Below, piece by piece: positions 22,741 to 33,194 of a stretch of 64,000 nucleotides of DNA. The stretch spans positions 223,323,501-223,387,500 of the forward strand of contig JAUMIR010000004.1 in the NCBI GenBank assembly GCA_030847615.1, read 5' to 3'. How positions within the stretch are numbered: the stretch's first letter is position 1; every line of letters starts with the position of its first letter. This DNA is from Gambelia wislizenii. Taxonomy: Eukaryota > Chordata > Lepidosauria > Squamata > Crotaphytidae. Made by a program: the position numbers and the translations under genes. A model generated the notes under the pieces. It did not search any database. It saw nothing but the letters and a program-made list of their open reading frames with translations, and was not told where the DNA came from.

Positions 22741-23400
22741 TTTTAATGTGTATATTTATGATTAATAAACATAAAAACATAGAATAAGTGTGTTTAACAT
22801 AGACAACATAGATCACACATACAACATATATATATATATATATATATACAGTATATATGTATATACATAGACGCACAACACCTATAACTTACTATTCAAA
22901 CATTATCACATGCTTCTTTGTGTCGTCGTAACTTCTAAAATTCCCACACATTATGCAAACATACTAAAATGACTTCCTAATCTCCATATGGATAGTATTG
23001 TTCAGTTCATTTTCCTTCCCTCCCCTTTTTTAAAAATTGTGCATTTCAACTAATCTCTATTTGTTCATCTTTTATTTGTCTATCCTCTTCTTTCATTTAT
23101 CATTTTTGCATATTCGTATATTCTGGTTTCAGTTCTCCATTTCTGTGGTTGCTGTCTCACCCCAGATATCTTTTAAATATTCAATTAATTCTTTCCTTTC
23201 TTTCTTGTGTTTATCTATTGATTGGTTTCTGATTAAACAAGTAAGCCTGTCTATTTCCATGTATTCATACATTTTTAGAATCCAATCTGACATCTCTGGT
23301 ATTTTGTCCTCTTTCCATTTTCCTGCCTATGTAATTCTAGCTGCAGTTGTCATATAGAACAATATGTTACTACACTTTTTTATAGAACAATAATTTACCA
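22741..23400 (-). other. T-rich, possibly LINE-derived non-coding sequence
   Basis: A strongly T-rich + strand with an open but low-complexity frame (23037-23357). It resembles the non-coding T-rich sequence at 10.1-10.6 kb and may be the 3' part of an L1-like element in minus orientation. I could not find a diagnostic motif. Confidence 0.3.
22825..22848. repeat. (AT)n microsatellite
   Basis: A run of about 12 AT units followed by an imperfect ATGTATA-type extension to about 22870. Confidence 0.85.
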
Positions 23401-24851
23401 TGCTTTTTGTCTAAGATTTGGACAGACAGGGAATTGGAACAGGATGGATGCATGCTTCCTTCCAAATACAATTGGATAGACTTTGCTGGCCATTTCCCAG
23501 TCACCAGGGAAACAGGCTAAAAGCTGCAGAAATCTCAGCAACATAGCCAAGGGACTCAAAGGGAAGTTAGGGGCAAAAATCTGATGGCTAGAGCCATGTA
23601 TTGTGTCCCCCCTCTAGTTCATTCAACAGTGAAAGAGAAGTCTTCATTACTAGTGAAGATGGATCCCTGGTTGGGTGTACAAACACTGTTTGAATCTTCA
23701 TAGAGATATAATATAACTCTCTTGGTATTGTTACCCAAAATGCTCCTTGGAAAATTCCAAGAAAATACCGAGCTTCTAATACATTGGGGAAATTAGCAGC
23801 AACTCAACTTTAGCTATGCGAAAGGGGGTAACAAGGGGATCTTGAAAACCTTTGTCTACCAGTACTACCCTGGATGGAATACACACACATGTGAAATTAA
23901 GTATGGTTTTTATTAAAGAGTTCAAAAACACCACCACACACACACATTCACACAGAAAAAGCATTCACACAAGGCTATAGAAAGGCAGTAGGAAAAACTT
24001 GGGATAGAGGGTAGCAACAGGATTTGTTGGGGGTGATACAACCTGTGCTTTAGTCAATCCGGCAGAGTGGATAGAGGAATCTGGGGTGGCCACACAGAGG
24101 GACAGAGTATCCCCTGGAACTGGAACTGTGTGCACTGAGGCATATTTTTGGGATTCACTTATACCTCCAAATACACCTGAGGGGATTGGATGCTTCATGG
24201 GTTGAAACAATAGATTTCCTGAGCCTTCATGGATTGCACAATGAGTTTCCTGGTCCTGACAAAAGGTGTGGAAGATGCTAATGTGTTTCGTAATGTCCAG
24301 TGTTTGGATTTTAAAAGCTTGAGCAACCTGTCTTAAAGTTTGGGGATTAAGGAAAGGAAGTTTCAAAATCAGCAAATGCAAAGGTTTCATCCACCCATTG
24401 TATCCCTTTTCCACTTGGGAATATGTCCTTTTTGGCTTTTAGCCTTAGTCTTCCCTAGGGCAAAGCATGGCATTCAGCTGTCTTCTCAGAGACCATTGTG
24501 CTTTTTCCTTTGTGGAAGGTCATATTGATGACCCAAATTAATAATATGCCAGTTGATTAATACACAATTTCTGAGGTCTCTAGAAGTGGGGTGGAGGCCT
24601 TGCTAATAGTATATTTGACTGCCTTAGCAATAATTTATACACAAATTGTCATTCTATTCTGCCTTTAAACATTGACATTGTATTTGCATTTGAAGCTGTT
24701 TTTTCCAAGATTATTCATATTACACACAGAAAGAGACAGAAAGATAAAATACTAAACTAATTTTTAAAATACGGCCTTTTAAATCAGAGTCATACATTGT
24801 TTGGTGTTCAGTCTTTCATTTGTTGTAGAATTTCTGTTAGAATTTTGTTAT
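23401..24851. other. Intron 1 stretch, nothing recognised
   Basis: No gene or clear transposon. Short CA-rich patches lie at 23880-23890 and 23930-23950. A 149-codon minus-strand frame at 23965-24414 has no recognisable motif or splice context. Confidence 0.35.
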
Positions 24852-25182
24852 TACAGGTTGAGTCTCTCATCCAAAATACTTGGGACCAGAGGTATTTTGT
24901 ATTTTGGAATATTTCTGATTTTGGAATACTTACATATAAATAATATGATATCTTGGAGATGGGGCCCAAGTCTAAATGCAAAATTCATTTATGTTTTATA
25001 CACACCTTAAACACATAGCCTTTTTATACAAAATATTTTTAATAATTTTGTGCATGAACAACGTTTGTGTACATTGAACCATTGTAAAGGAAAGGTATCA
25101 CTATCTCAACCACTTGTGAACCATTTTGGATTTTGGAATATTTTGGAATTTGGAATTCCAGATAAGGGAGATTCAACCTGTA
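24852..25182. mobile_element. Tc1-mariner/pogo-type MITE, TA target duplication
   Basis: A 327-bp element (24854-25180) between TA dinucleotides. The ends are inverted: 'caggttgagtctctcatcc' on the left and, from the right on the minus strand, 'caggttgaatctcccttatc'. The interior is rich in repeated 'attttggaat' motifs and has no coding capacity. Confidence 0.85.
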
Positions 25183-26858
25183 TAAGAAAAGTCAGGATAG
25201 CAGAAGTTGTCATCCTGCAAATAAACTTGCATTATCATTGTTTCTGTGTAGCAGAGGTAGTAACCATGCAGTTCTCTAGATGTCTCCCATAAGCCCTAGC
25301 TGGCATATTTATTTGAAGATCACTGGGTGCTACAGTCTGACAACCTCAGGAGGACGGCACAGTTCCCACTTGGTCTAGCAGAAATGTTGAAGACCTTCTG
25401 AAATAACCAATATGCACTTGAAAATGCTGGTTTAGCCATTACTCCCCCTAATTAAGTGTCTCCTTCCCTGTATCTCCAAAAACTCACTTTGAAGAAGGGG
25501 GAATAGGCATCAGAGGACTTCTTCAACACAAGATCCCCACTCCCAACAGGCTATCCTGGAAACTGGAAAACACCACATGGAATACCTCTTTCTTCGAGGA
25601 TTGTGGAGTTTGAAGCCTCATAATCCCCAGAAGAATGTAAATCTGTGTGCTATATTTTCTACTAAGGAGGTTTGCCTGTGTTCCTTTTCTATCACGTGTA
25701 AGTTGGAGGATGGAGGAGAGCTTGGGGGGAAAGGCTGGTAAGATTGGCAGAAATCATCAGATTGTGGGGTTTAAACCCAATTTTGAGGAAGGGTTTCTTG
25801 ACGGAGAGCTGTGAATTTAGGCTGCTCTAATTCACACAGGATGGGGTGTCACATTATTGAACTCCTCCCATTAGCTTTTGACCCCCATCAGTAAAATATA
25901 AACAGTGTATGGTCAGTGGTTATGTGGGTGAGTGGTAAGTAGCTTTGGCCATGACAGTGTTAAACGCTGGGTCTCTTGAACCTATAATTGTTCCTTTCTG
26001 CTCAATTAGTCCACATGGCTGGCTCTCTAGTGTTAAGCTTTAGCAAAAAAGGAGTCAGCCCAAAAATGTGTGAAAGCATTTGTGGTCTGTGATGGCTGAA
26101 CCTTGTAAACAATTAAATCCTAAAAAACAAAATGGGAATAAAGCTTGACCCAAAAGGTGTATACCAATGAAATAATTACTTTTCTTATATTGCTTGCTCA
26201 ATAAGTAAGCCTTGCATAAGTAAAACAAAAAACTTGTGAAGCTTCTAGAGACCACTTGAAGGCTGCTTCCGAAATACATCCAGGGATTACTTTTTCTTTC
26301 AACAGCCTCCACTTTTCTTACGGTTTCCATTTTAGTGGCCAAACTGATAGATCTACACCTTTTTTTAACATGCTGGTGGTAGCTGGTGTGACAAGCTTAC
26401 CTGCTCTCCCCTCTCTGTTTTGTGCTTCATGCATTCTCAGTAAGGGAGGCAGCTGCTGAGTTGCTAGTAGCCTGTTGCTGGTAGCACTGGTACACATGGT
26501 TGCAGTATCAGCCACAGTAGAATTCCATTCTTTCCCAGCTCATGCTTTGTTTGTGGCATTGTTTACTGCAGGCATGCTGCTGTAACCTGACACTGAATAT
26601 CTCCTGTCCTTCTTCACCATTCTCCCAATGGTGATGTTGTGGAAAAAATGTCTAACTAGACAGAGGAGGAGGAGGAAGAAAGTGGGTTGGGGGATAAAAA
26701 GATTTTGTAAAAAGGAGCTCCATTGTCAGAGGCAAGTGTCACCTTCATTTTCTATACCCCTTGCCATGGTTGAAACTTTAAAAAGTTCTGTCAGAAGTAG
26801 AAGCAAATGACTCTCTTCTTCTGTCACCTACATCATACAAGTGAAAAGTAAAACTTCT
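25183..26858. other. Intron 1 stretch, nothing recognised
   Basis: No gene or clear repeat. A GGA-rich patch lies at 26661-26680. It ends at the left border of the DIRS element. Confidence 0.4.
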
Positions 26859-26862
26859 TTCT

Positions 26863-27002
26863 CTGAGGGAGGGGTGATGCGGGTCCTTTACATCTGGGTT
26901 TCGTCAGTCACCGCCCAGGTGTAGCAGGAAGTTACATCAAGCCTCTTCATATTCAAATTTCTTTGTCTTCATCTCCTCCATCCTGGAGCCACGAGGCCAG
27001 TT
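26863..27002 (+). repeat. DIRS left inverted terminal repeat
   Basis: Inverted repeat of about 140 bp, starting near 'tgagggaggggtgatgcgg' and ending at 'gaggccagtt', where identity with the reverse complement of 33017-33160 stops. The first 38 bases (26861-26898) are also represented, inverted, in the internal complementary region. Confidence 0.92.
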
Positions 27003-27254
27003 CTAACTTCCTGCTTCGCCCAGTAGGTAGCTGAGAAATCTCCTCTGTCCTTTACATCTGCTTTTACCTTAATCCTTTAATTCTTTTCCTTTCTAACCTC
27101 TTGCCTTACTCTCTAGACACTGATCAGTGCTAGAGACTCCTTTTTGCGCCTTTTGAATTTCCCGCCTTTAAAAAAAAAAAAAACCCTTCTTCCTCTTAGC
27201 GTCCGGGACTTCCTCCTCTCCCTTTCTCCGCTCTTTTCTTTACTGTGGGCTAGC

Positions 27255-29825
27255 ATGCAAGCCCAGGAAGACCCCTCGTCGGCGGGAATCGGCCCCGGAG
27301 CGGTCGGGGATGCGGCCTCCGACCACGGCCGCTCCGGACCAACGGCCAACACCGGATCGGGAGCCGCGGTCGCCATTGCTGCCGCTGCCGGCTCCCTGCC
27401 GGGCGTCCCCCAGAGGGACGCGGCCCGGAGGGCCCACCAGGCCATCACGGCCGGGAAGGCCTCGGAGGGCCAGGCGGCTCTCAAGCCGCAGAAGAGACCG
27501 GCGCAGCAGAAGAAGAAGCCGGCTTCCGAAGACTCCACCGGGGCCGCGATCTCTCCTCTGCCCCTCTGGAGTGCTTGGCATGCTCCGGGACCCTGCTGCC
27601 AGACATGGACGGGGGTAGGAGCCCCCACCAAGGTAACGGGGACCCTTGGGGGGAGCGAGGAAGAGCCGCCCTTGCCCCCACGTATTGTGCCCTCCCTCCT
27701 TTTGGGGACGGCGCGCTTCTTACCACCATGGAGGCCAAGCGGGGCACAGGAGGGAAAGGGGGGAACCGGGGACCCACTGTCCCCCATGGAAACTTCCCCA
27801 TCCGTCACCATTGCCGCGGGGGGGGATCCACCGAGTGGCGCCGAACCCCCGGCTGAGACAGGCGCTTCTGCGGAAGGGGTCCCAACTCCAGTCCAGTTGA
27901 GCACCCCCCTAGAAGTTTCAAGCGCTGAGGGGCGGACACAGTCCGTAAACCCCCAAGCCCCCCCTCCTCAGCCCCAGACAACGCAGGCTGCGGCTCCCCA
28001 CATCCTGCCCTCCCAGCCCGCCACCCTGCAAGTCCAAGTCCCACTCCATCAGGCCCAGCAGCCTTGCCTGCTACAGGTTCTGCCCCAGCAGGTGCCAGCC
28101 AACCAGGCCCAGCAGCCAGTGGCACTCCAGGCCTTCCCTCAACAAGGGCTGGTCAACCAGGCCATGGGCACAGGTAGCCAGGCCCCGGCCTATTTCCTAC
28201 CTGCTCCCCACCCTCATCCTATTCAACCCACAGGGTTCCAGGCCCCGGCCTACCAGGCCCAGGGTTTTCAGGCCCCTATGGTCCTCAATAGTGCGAGCCA
28301 CCACGGGATCCCAGTGTTCTTTGATCCCTCGAGTGGGGAGGAATCAGATATTGAGTGGGTCGCTGCTCAGGCGCCCAAGGTCAAGGAGAATGGACCCTCG
28401 CAACAGGGCGGATGAAAGAGGCGTAAAGGCGCCATCAAGGCGGCCTTAGATCTCCTCTCGAAGGCCTTGCTTTCGGACGATGACCTGCCTGATGGGCACA
28501 ACACTAGCACTGCAGCCTTGGGGGCTCCTCCCAAGGACCGGACCAGCAATGCGCAACAACGCCAGTCTAAGGGCCCGGGCAAGGCGAAAGCTAAAACTAA
28601 GCACATCGAAGTCAGGACCGGCGCGCAAGAAGTTAGCGCCCCGGCCAAGAAGAGGAAGGAGCCACGTTCCGCTCACTCCTCCGAGGAGTCCTTACCACCC
28701 TCGGATGAGGAGAACACACTGTTGGATGTAGTCAGGGGCTCTAAGGCACACGATGCGCTAGGCTCTGACAAAGAGGAAGGCGAAATCACTGATTCTGAGC
28801 AGGCGGACCCAGATCAATCGGACCGCCTCTTCCAAGGAGAGTGGTACATCCCTCTCCTTAACAAGATGATGACAACCCTAGAGATTACGCCTGGGGACAC
28901 GGACCAGTCTCCGTCTACATCCTCGTCTAACGAGAAGGTGGCAGCAGTTATGCGCACCTCTCGCCCGAAGAAGCCGGAGCTTCCCTTCCCAGAGGCCTTT
29001 TGGTCCCTGGTAACCAACGAATGGGACAAACCGTCTATGGGAAGGCGGGGTACCACTGTAGCACAGAAATACTACAACACCAGCCAGCGTTTCCTTGATC
29101 TACTAAAGCCCCCGGTGGTCAACAATCCGATCGCGTCCCTTGTTTCTCATTGTCTGGTTCCCAAAGAGGGGGAAGGCTCCCTCCGGGACCCAGACGAGAA
29201 GAGAACCGATGCAGCCATCAAGAAGGCCCACGATTCTGCAGCCTGCGGGGTCAGACCCACCTTGGCTATATCTCTTTTTTCTAGGGCGGCAATTGTTTGG
29301 CTGCAGGAGCTCATGGAGTTCCAGGAGCTCGACCCAAGTGACCTGCACAGGACCCTGCTCAGGTTCCTTCGTACTCTTTTCTTTATTGCAGATGCAGCGC
29401 AGGACGCGATGATCTTTTCCGCCCGCGCGATCGGAGCCCTCACCCTGGCCAGGAGGTCTGTGTGGCTAAAACACTGGCAAGTTGACACCCCAACCAGAGC
29501 CGCATTAGCTTCGTCCGCGTTTAAGGGCCTCAAGTTGTTTGGGGAGGAAGCTCTGAAGGGCATCCTCGTCGAGACGAAGGACAAGAAGCTGGCTATGCCC
29601 TCTACGCTCAAGAAGCCTGACAAGAAGAGTGGCCGGCGCCCCTTCCAGTCCCCCCGTCCTTTTCGTCCCTTTAGGGGATTCGGGAAACAGCGAAACTACA
29701 ACTCCTTTCGCCCACCCTGGGTTAGACCAAACTATGTCATCAGACAGAATACCGGATCACAGTCTAACGGCAACAGAAGGGGAGGCTCTAACTCGCAGCG
29801 CGGCGGCTCACGACAACAGGCCTGA
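27255..29825 (+). pseudogene. DIRS ORF1, gag-like, interrupted by one TGA
   Basis: This would be the structural (gag-like) protein. The frame runs 857 codons from the ATG at 27255 (an earlier ATG at 27144 is possible) and is broken only by TGA at 28413-28415, which could be CGA changed by CpG deamination. Order: an Ala/Pro-rich start, a Gln/Pro-rich stretch with repeated 'QAQQP'-like units (27960-28290), a Lys-rich part with an acidic segment (28560-28830), a globular block ('KYYNTSQRFLDLLKPP' to 'SLFSRAAIVWLQELMEF', 29068-29320), and an Arg/Gly-rich tail ('RPFRPFRGFGKQRNY', 'RRGGSNSQRGGSRQQA') that could bind nucleic acid. Gag domains of DIRS1-like elements are known to have been adopted by vertebrate LAP2alpha; whether this block is that domain needs a profile search. 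Confidence 0.8.
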
Positions 29826-31713
29826 CTCGGGGTCGCCCCCAGTGGGCGGCCATCTCAGTCTGTTCCTCGGGCCTTGGTTGAACTCGACAACGGACAGGTG
29901 GGTCATCTCAACGATCACCCACGGGTACAAAATCGAGTTCGATTCAAGGCCAAGGGGCAGATTCATCCCAGCCCCAATTCCCAAAGACTTAAAGAAGGCA
30001 AAAGACCTCGAAGTAGCCATAAAGCACTTGAGGGACATAGCCGCCGTAGAGGAGGTACCAGTCTCTCAACGTTTCTCAGGGGTGTACTCCTTCTTCTTCA
30101 CAGTGCCCAAGAAGGACGGCAGTCAAAGGTCCATCTTGGACCTAAAATACACCAACAGACACATTACATACAGAAAGTTCCGAATGGAGACACTTACATC
30201 CATAAGGGAGGCGCTCCAACCAGGGGACTTCCTAGCCTCTCTCGACCTCTCAGATGCATATATGCACATCATGATCCACGAGGACAGCAGACAATATCTC
30301 CGCTTCGCCTTCGGGGATCAACACTTCCAGTTCAGGGCCCTCCCTTTTGGTCTGGCCTCAGCGCCAAGGGTCTTCACCAAGGTTCTGATCATCCTAATCG
30401 CCAATCTAAGGGCACAGGGAATCCACCTATACCCATATCTAGACGATATCCTGCTCCGTGCATCCTCCTCGGACAAGGCAGGGAGAGACCTGCAGACAAC
30501 AATTCACTACCTGCAGGCTCACGGTTTCCTGGTAAACTTCAAAAAGAGCAACCTGTCTCCGGCCCGCAACATCGTCCACCTGGGAGTGGAAATAGACACT
30601 CTTCGCTCCAAGATCACCCTGTCCAAGGAGCGACAGGAGGTCCTCTTACGGGAAGCTCGTGCAGTGCGTTCCCTAAGGAGGGTACCACTGTCCCTACTGG
30701 CCAGACTCCTCGGCCTTATGATCTCGGCCTTCGGGGTAATCCCGTGGGCGCGATTCCACTCCAGACCCCTGCAGAACTTCCTGATGCCCTACCAAAAAGA
30801 GATTGCATTGAGGAAGTCCCCGCTCCTCCTTCTTCCACAGCACGTGAAGGACTCTCTGGCCTGGTGGTCCCAGGCGAAAACAACCAGCAGGGGTTCTCTC
30901 TTCACCTTACCCCAAGCGATCCTGGTTACCTCCGACGCGAGCCTACGGGGCTGGGGAGCACATTGTCAGGGACAGCTGACGCAGGGGGTTTGGAGCCCAC
31001 AAGAAAAGACACACAGCATCAACTGGCTGGAACTACGCGCAGCTCGGTTGGCCCTGCAACACTTCACCCCAATCCTGGAAGGGCAACACGTCATGGTGAT
31101 GACGGACAACACCACAGCCCGGTCGTACATAGCGAAACAAGGAGGTTCGAGATCCCGGTCCCTACAGCAGGAAGCGGACCTCATCTTCCTCTGGGCCGAA
31201 AGGACGGTGCAGTCTCTCACGGCTCAGTACCTACAGGGGGAACGCAATCAGCAAGCGGACTACCTGAGCAGGTACTCAGTTCTCCCCGGAGAATGGGAAC
31301 TGAACGACAACATATTTCACCAGCTCCAGGCCAAGTTTGGCCAACTGGAGGTGGACATGTTCGCAACAAGATCGAACGCCAAGCTGGACAGGTTCTTTTC
31401 CAGGTTCTATCACCACAACGCCGAAGGCACGGACGCCCTGCGATCCCCTTGGCCGTCCGGCCTCCTATACCTATTTCCCCCACTTCCCCTCATAGGGAAA
31501 GTCTGCCGGAAGATTCGCCAGAAGAAGGCACAAGTGGTCCTGATAGCACCCCACTGGCCCAGGCGTCCCTGGTTCTCCGAGTTGATGAACATGAGTGTTC
31601 AGAACCACTGGCGTCTACCACAGAGACCCGACCTACTAAGTCAGGGACCGGTCCTCCACCCAGATCCAAGCTGGTTGCAATTAACAGCATGGAGACTGAA
31701 AGGCAAGCCCTAA
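29629..31713 (+). CDS. DIRS reverse transcriptase-RNase H
   Basis: An open 694-codon frame overlapping the end of ORF1 (29629-29825). The true start may be a later ATG, for example 29716 or 29749. RT boxes: 'VPKKDGSQRSILDLKYTN', 'SLDLSDAYMHI' (Asp206), 'FQFRALPFGLASAPRVFTK' and the catalytic 'YLDD' (Tyr270-Asp273). RNase H residues are all present: Asp436 (TSDAS), Glu468 (WLELRAA), Asp493 (MTDNTT), Asp544 (QQADYLSR). The C-terminal part ('QLEVDMFATRSNAKLDRFF...', 'LYLFPPLPLIGKV', 'LIAPHWPRRPWF') is the DIRS region often described as methyltransferase-like. I do not see enough to claim that activity. All catalytic residues are intact, so the protein could be functional. Confidence 0.9.
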   Translation: MAGAPSSPPVLFVPLGDSGNSETTTPFAHPGLDQTMSSDRIPDHSLTATEGEALTRSAAAHDNRPDSGSPPVGGHLSLFLGPWLNSTTDRWVISTITHGYKIEFDSRPRGRFIPAPIPKDLKKAKDLEVAIKHLRDIAAVEEVPVSQRFSGVYSFFFTVPKKDGSQRSILDLKYTNRHITYRKFRMETLTSIREALQPGDFLASLDLSDAYMHIMIHEDSRQYLRFAFGDQHFQFRALPFGLASAPRVFTKVLIILIANLRAQGIHLYPYLDDILLRASSSDKAGRDLQTTIHYLQAHGFLVNFKKSNLSPARNIVHLGVEIDTLRSKITLSKERQEVLLREARAVRSLRRVPLSLLARLLGLMISAFGVIPWARFHSRPLQNFLMPYQKEIALRKSPLLLLPQHVKDSLAWWSQAKTTSRGSLFTLPQAILVTSDASLRGWGAHCQGQLTQGVWSPQEKTHSINWLELRAARLALQHFTPILEGQHVMVMTDNTTARSYIAKQGGSRSRSLQQEADLIFLWAERTVQSLTAQYLQGERNQQADYLSRYSVLPGEWELNDNIFHQLQAKFGQLEVDMFATRSNAKLDRFFSRFYHHNAEGTDALRSPWPSGLLYLFPPLPLIGKVCRKIRQKKAQVVLIAPHWPRRPWFSELMNMSVQNHWRLPQRPDLLSQGPVLHPDPSWLQLTAWRLKGKP

Positions 31714-32741
31714 GGGAGCACGGATATGAGGACTCAGTTATCAACACCCTTCTTTCCTCTAGGCGCGTGTCCACCAGGAGGATCTATGAAGCTACATGGC
31801 AAGCTTTCGGGAGATGGTGTGCCCTTCACCACCTAGACGCCGAAGGAGCTTCGGTGAAGCACATCTTGGCGTTCCTACAGAAAGGCCTCGAGGCGGGCCT
31901 GCGACCAAATACTCTGAAGAGACAGGTGGCCGCCTTGTCGGCCTTCCTCACAGCACAGGACGGGAACCGCCTCTCATCGCATCCTCATATCAGGCGTTTC
32001 CTGAGGGGTGCCTCGATAGTTTCACCCCCGGTGAGACACAGGTTCCCATCGTGGAACCTCTCCCTAGTCCTCCGTCAACTCACGAAGCATCCTTTTGAAC
32101 CGTTGCGCACAATTTCCCTTAGAACTCTCACCATCAAGGTTGCGTTCCTAGTGGCCATCACCTCAGCGCGGAGGGTGTCAGAGTTGGCCTCCCTGTCAGT
32201 AAGGGAACACCTATGTTCCTTTGGCAAGGACATAGTGACCCTACATCCAGATCCGTCATTCAAACCAAAGGTCGTCTCCGAGTTCCATGTCTCACAGCCC
32301 TTGATTTTGCCCTCCTTCTGTCCCAATCCTTCGCACCCGAAGGAGAAGCTCTGGCATAACCTAGATGTCAGGAGGGCCTTGAAGATATATATCAGACGCA
32401 CTGCTCCCATCAGATGCTGCGATACTCTGTTTGTCTCCTTCTCTCGGTCAGCCATAGGGACCAGGGCGTCACAGAAGACCATTGCTTCCTGGATCAGGGC
32501 CTGTATCTTCGAAGCTTACGACTCAGCTAGGATCCCCAGGCCGTCTGGGGTCACGGCTCATTCGACTAGGTCAGCCGCCACATCCGCGGTTTTCTCTACT
32601 AACGCTTCCCTGGTAGAAATCTGCAGGGCAGCGACCTGGAGCACACCGTCCACCTTCATCAGACACTATAAGGTGGACAAGTTCCGCTCCGCCGAGGCGA
32701 ACTTCGGTCGGAGGGTGCTCCAGGAGGTGCTCAAAGACTGA
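31689..32741 (+). CDS. DIRS tyrosine recombinase
   Basis: This is the integrase of the element: it would join the circular DNA copy to the genome. From the ATG at 31689 it has 350 residues, a normal length for DIRS recombinases, and overlaps the RT frame by 25 bp. The N-terminal half is SAM-like ('STRRIYEATWQAFGRWC', 'LRPNTLKRQVAALSAF'). Catalytic residues are in place: Arg161 (SARRVSEL), His291-x-x-Arg294 (HSTR), Trp317 (ATWSTPS) and the nucleophile Tyr327 (IRHYKV). The same frame is open far upstream, to 29874, over the whole RT region, which is unusual for 1.8 kb. Confidence 0.92.
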   Translation: METERQALREHGYEDSVINTLLSSRRVSTRRIYEATWQAFGRWCALHHLDAEGASVKHILAFLQKGLEAGLRPNTLKRQVAALSAFLTAQDGNRLSSHPHIRRFLRGASIVSPPVRHRFPSWNLSLVLRQLTKHPFEPLRTISLRTLTIKVAFLVAITSARRVSELASLSVREHLCSFGKDIVTLHPDPSFKPKVVSEFHVSQPLILPSFCPNPSHPKEKLWHNLDVRRALKIYIRRTAPIRCCDTLFVSFSRSAIGTRASQKTIASWIRACIFEAYDSARIPRPSGVTAHSTRSAATSAVFSTNASLVEICRAATWSTPSTFIRHYKVDKFRSAEANFGRRVLQEVLKD

Positions 32742-32792
32742 GTCCGCCAATTCCGCAGTCACTCCCGCCCTATTTAGTCAGCTTGGGCACGT

Positions 32793-32894
32793 CCCAGATG
32801 TAAAGGACCCGCATCACCCCTCCCTCAGAGAATGCCACATTGGTTACTTACCGTGAAGGTGCATTCTTGAGGGAACGGGGTGATGCGGGTCCTT
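32793..32894. repeat. DIRS internal complementary region
   Basis: 32793-32830 is the exact reverse complement of the left end (26861-26898), and 32831-32894 that of the right end (33131-33194). Read on the minus strand, it is the right end joined directly to the left end, which is the template DIRS elements are thought to use to complete and circularise their DNA. Confidence 0.93.
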
Positions 32895-33016
32895 TCCCCG
32901 CCCAGTGACTGCGTGCGTTTTTTCCTTACATGGCGGTATCCTTATTGCCTAGTTCTGTTTAATGCTATTTGACTTAATCGATTTCCTTAGTCCTTACAAG
33001 GCTTTGCTAGTCAGTG

Positions 33017-33194
33017 AACTGGCCTCGTGGCTCCAGGATGGAGGAGATGAAGACAAAGAAATTTGAATATGAAGAGGCTTGATGTAACTTCCTGCTACAC
33101 CTGGGCGGTGACTGACGAAACCCAGATGTAAAGGACCCGCATCACCCCGTTCCCTCAAGAATGCACCTTCACGGTAAGTAACCAATGTGGCATT
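33017..33194 (-). repeat. DIRS right inverted terminal repeat with extension
   Basis: 33017-33160 is the inverted copy of the left repeat. 33161-33194 is the right-end extension ending '...caatgtggcatt', found again inverted in the internal complementary region. It holds a strong splice-donor-like site (ACG|GTAAGT, GT at 33174-33175) on the + strand. A stray copy of this end lies at 51535-51610. Confidence 0.9.

Larger units (their letters stand above)
26859..33194 (+). mobile_element. DIRS-type tyrosine-recombinase retrotransposon, nearly intact
   Basis: DIRS elements reverse-transcribe through a circular intermediate that a tyrosine recombinase inserts without a target duplication. All diagnostic parts are visible: inverted terminal repeats (about 26863-27002 and 33017-33160), a right-end extension to 33194, and an internal complementary region (32793-32894) whose two halves are reverse complements of the left end (26861-26898) and of the right end (33131-33194). 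The element encodes a gag-like frame (one internal TGA), RT/RNase H and a tyrosine recombinase, in overlapping frames. The two ends share a short 'TT' at the junction, as expected for recombinase-mediated joining. It lies in sense orientation in GCNT2 intron 1. The intact RT and recombinase and the closely matching repeats suggest a young insertion. Confidence 0.93.

Noticed and set aside
23037..23357. 106-codon open frame
   Set aside because: Low-complexity, T-rich sequence (Phe/Leu/Ser/Ile-rich); no motif or splice context.
23965..24414. 149-codon minus-strand frame
   Set aside because: Some resemblance to a protein-like composition, but no recognisable domain and no promoter or exon context.
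27113..27904. 263-codon antisense frame over the DIRS gag-like gene
   Set aside because: Shadow frame in GC-rich coding sequence; no motif.
29874..31688. Upstream extension of the recombinase frame as a separate protein
   Set aside because: No domain recognised in its translation; more likely composition, so it is kept only as an observation.
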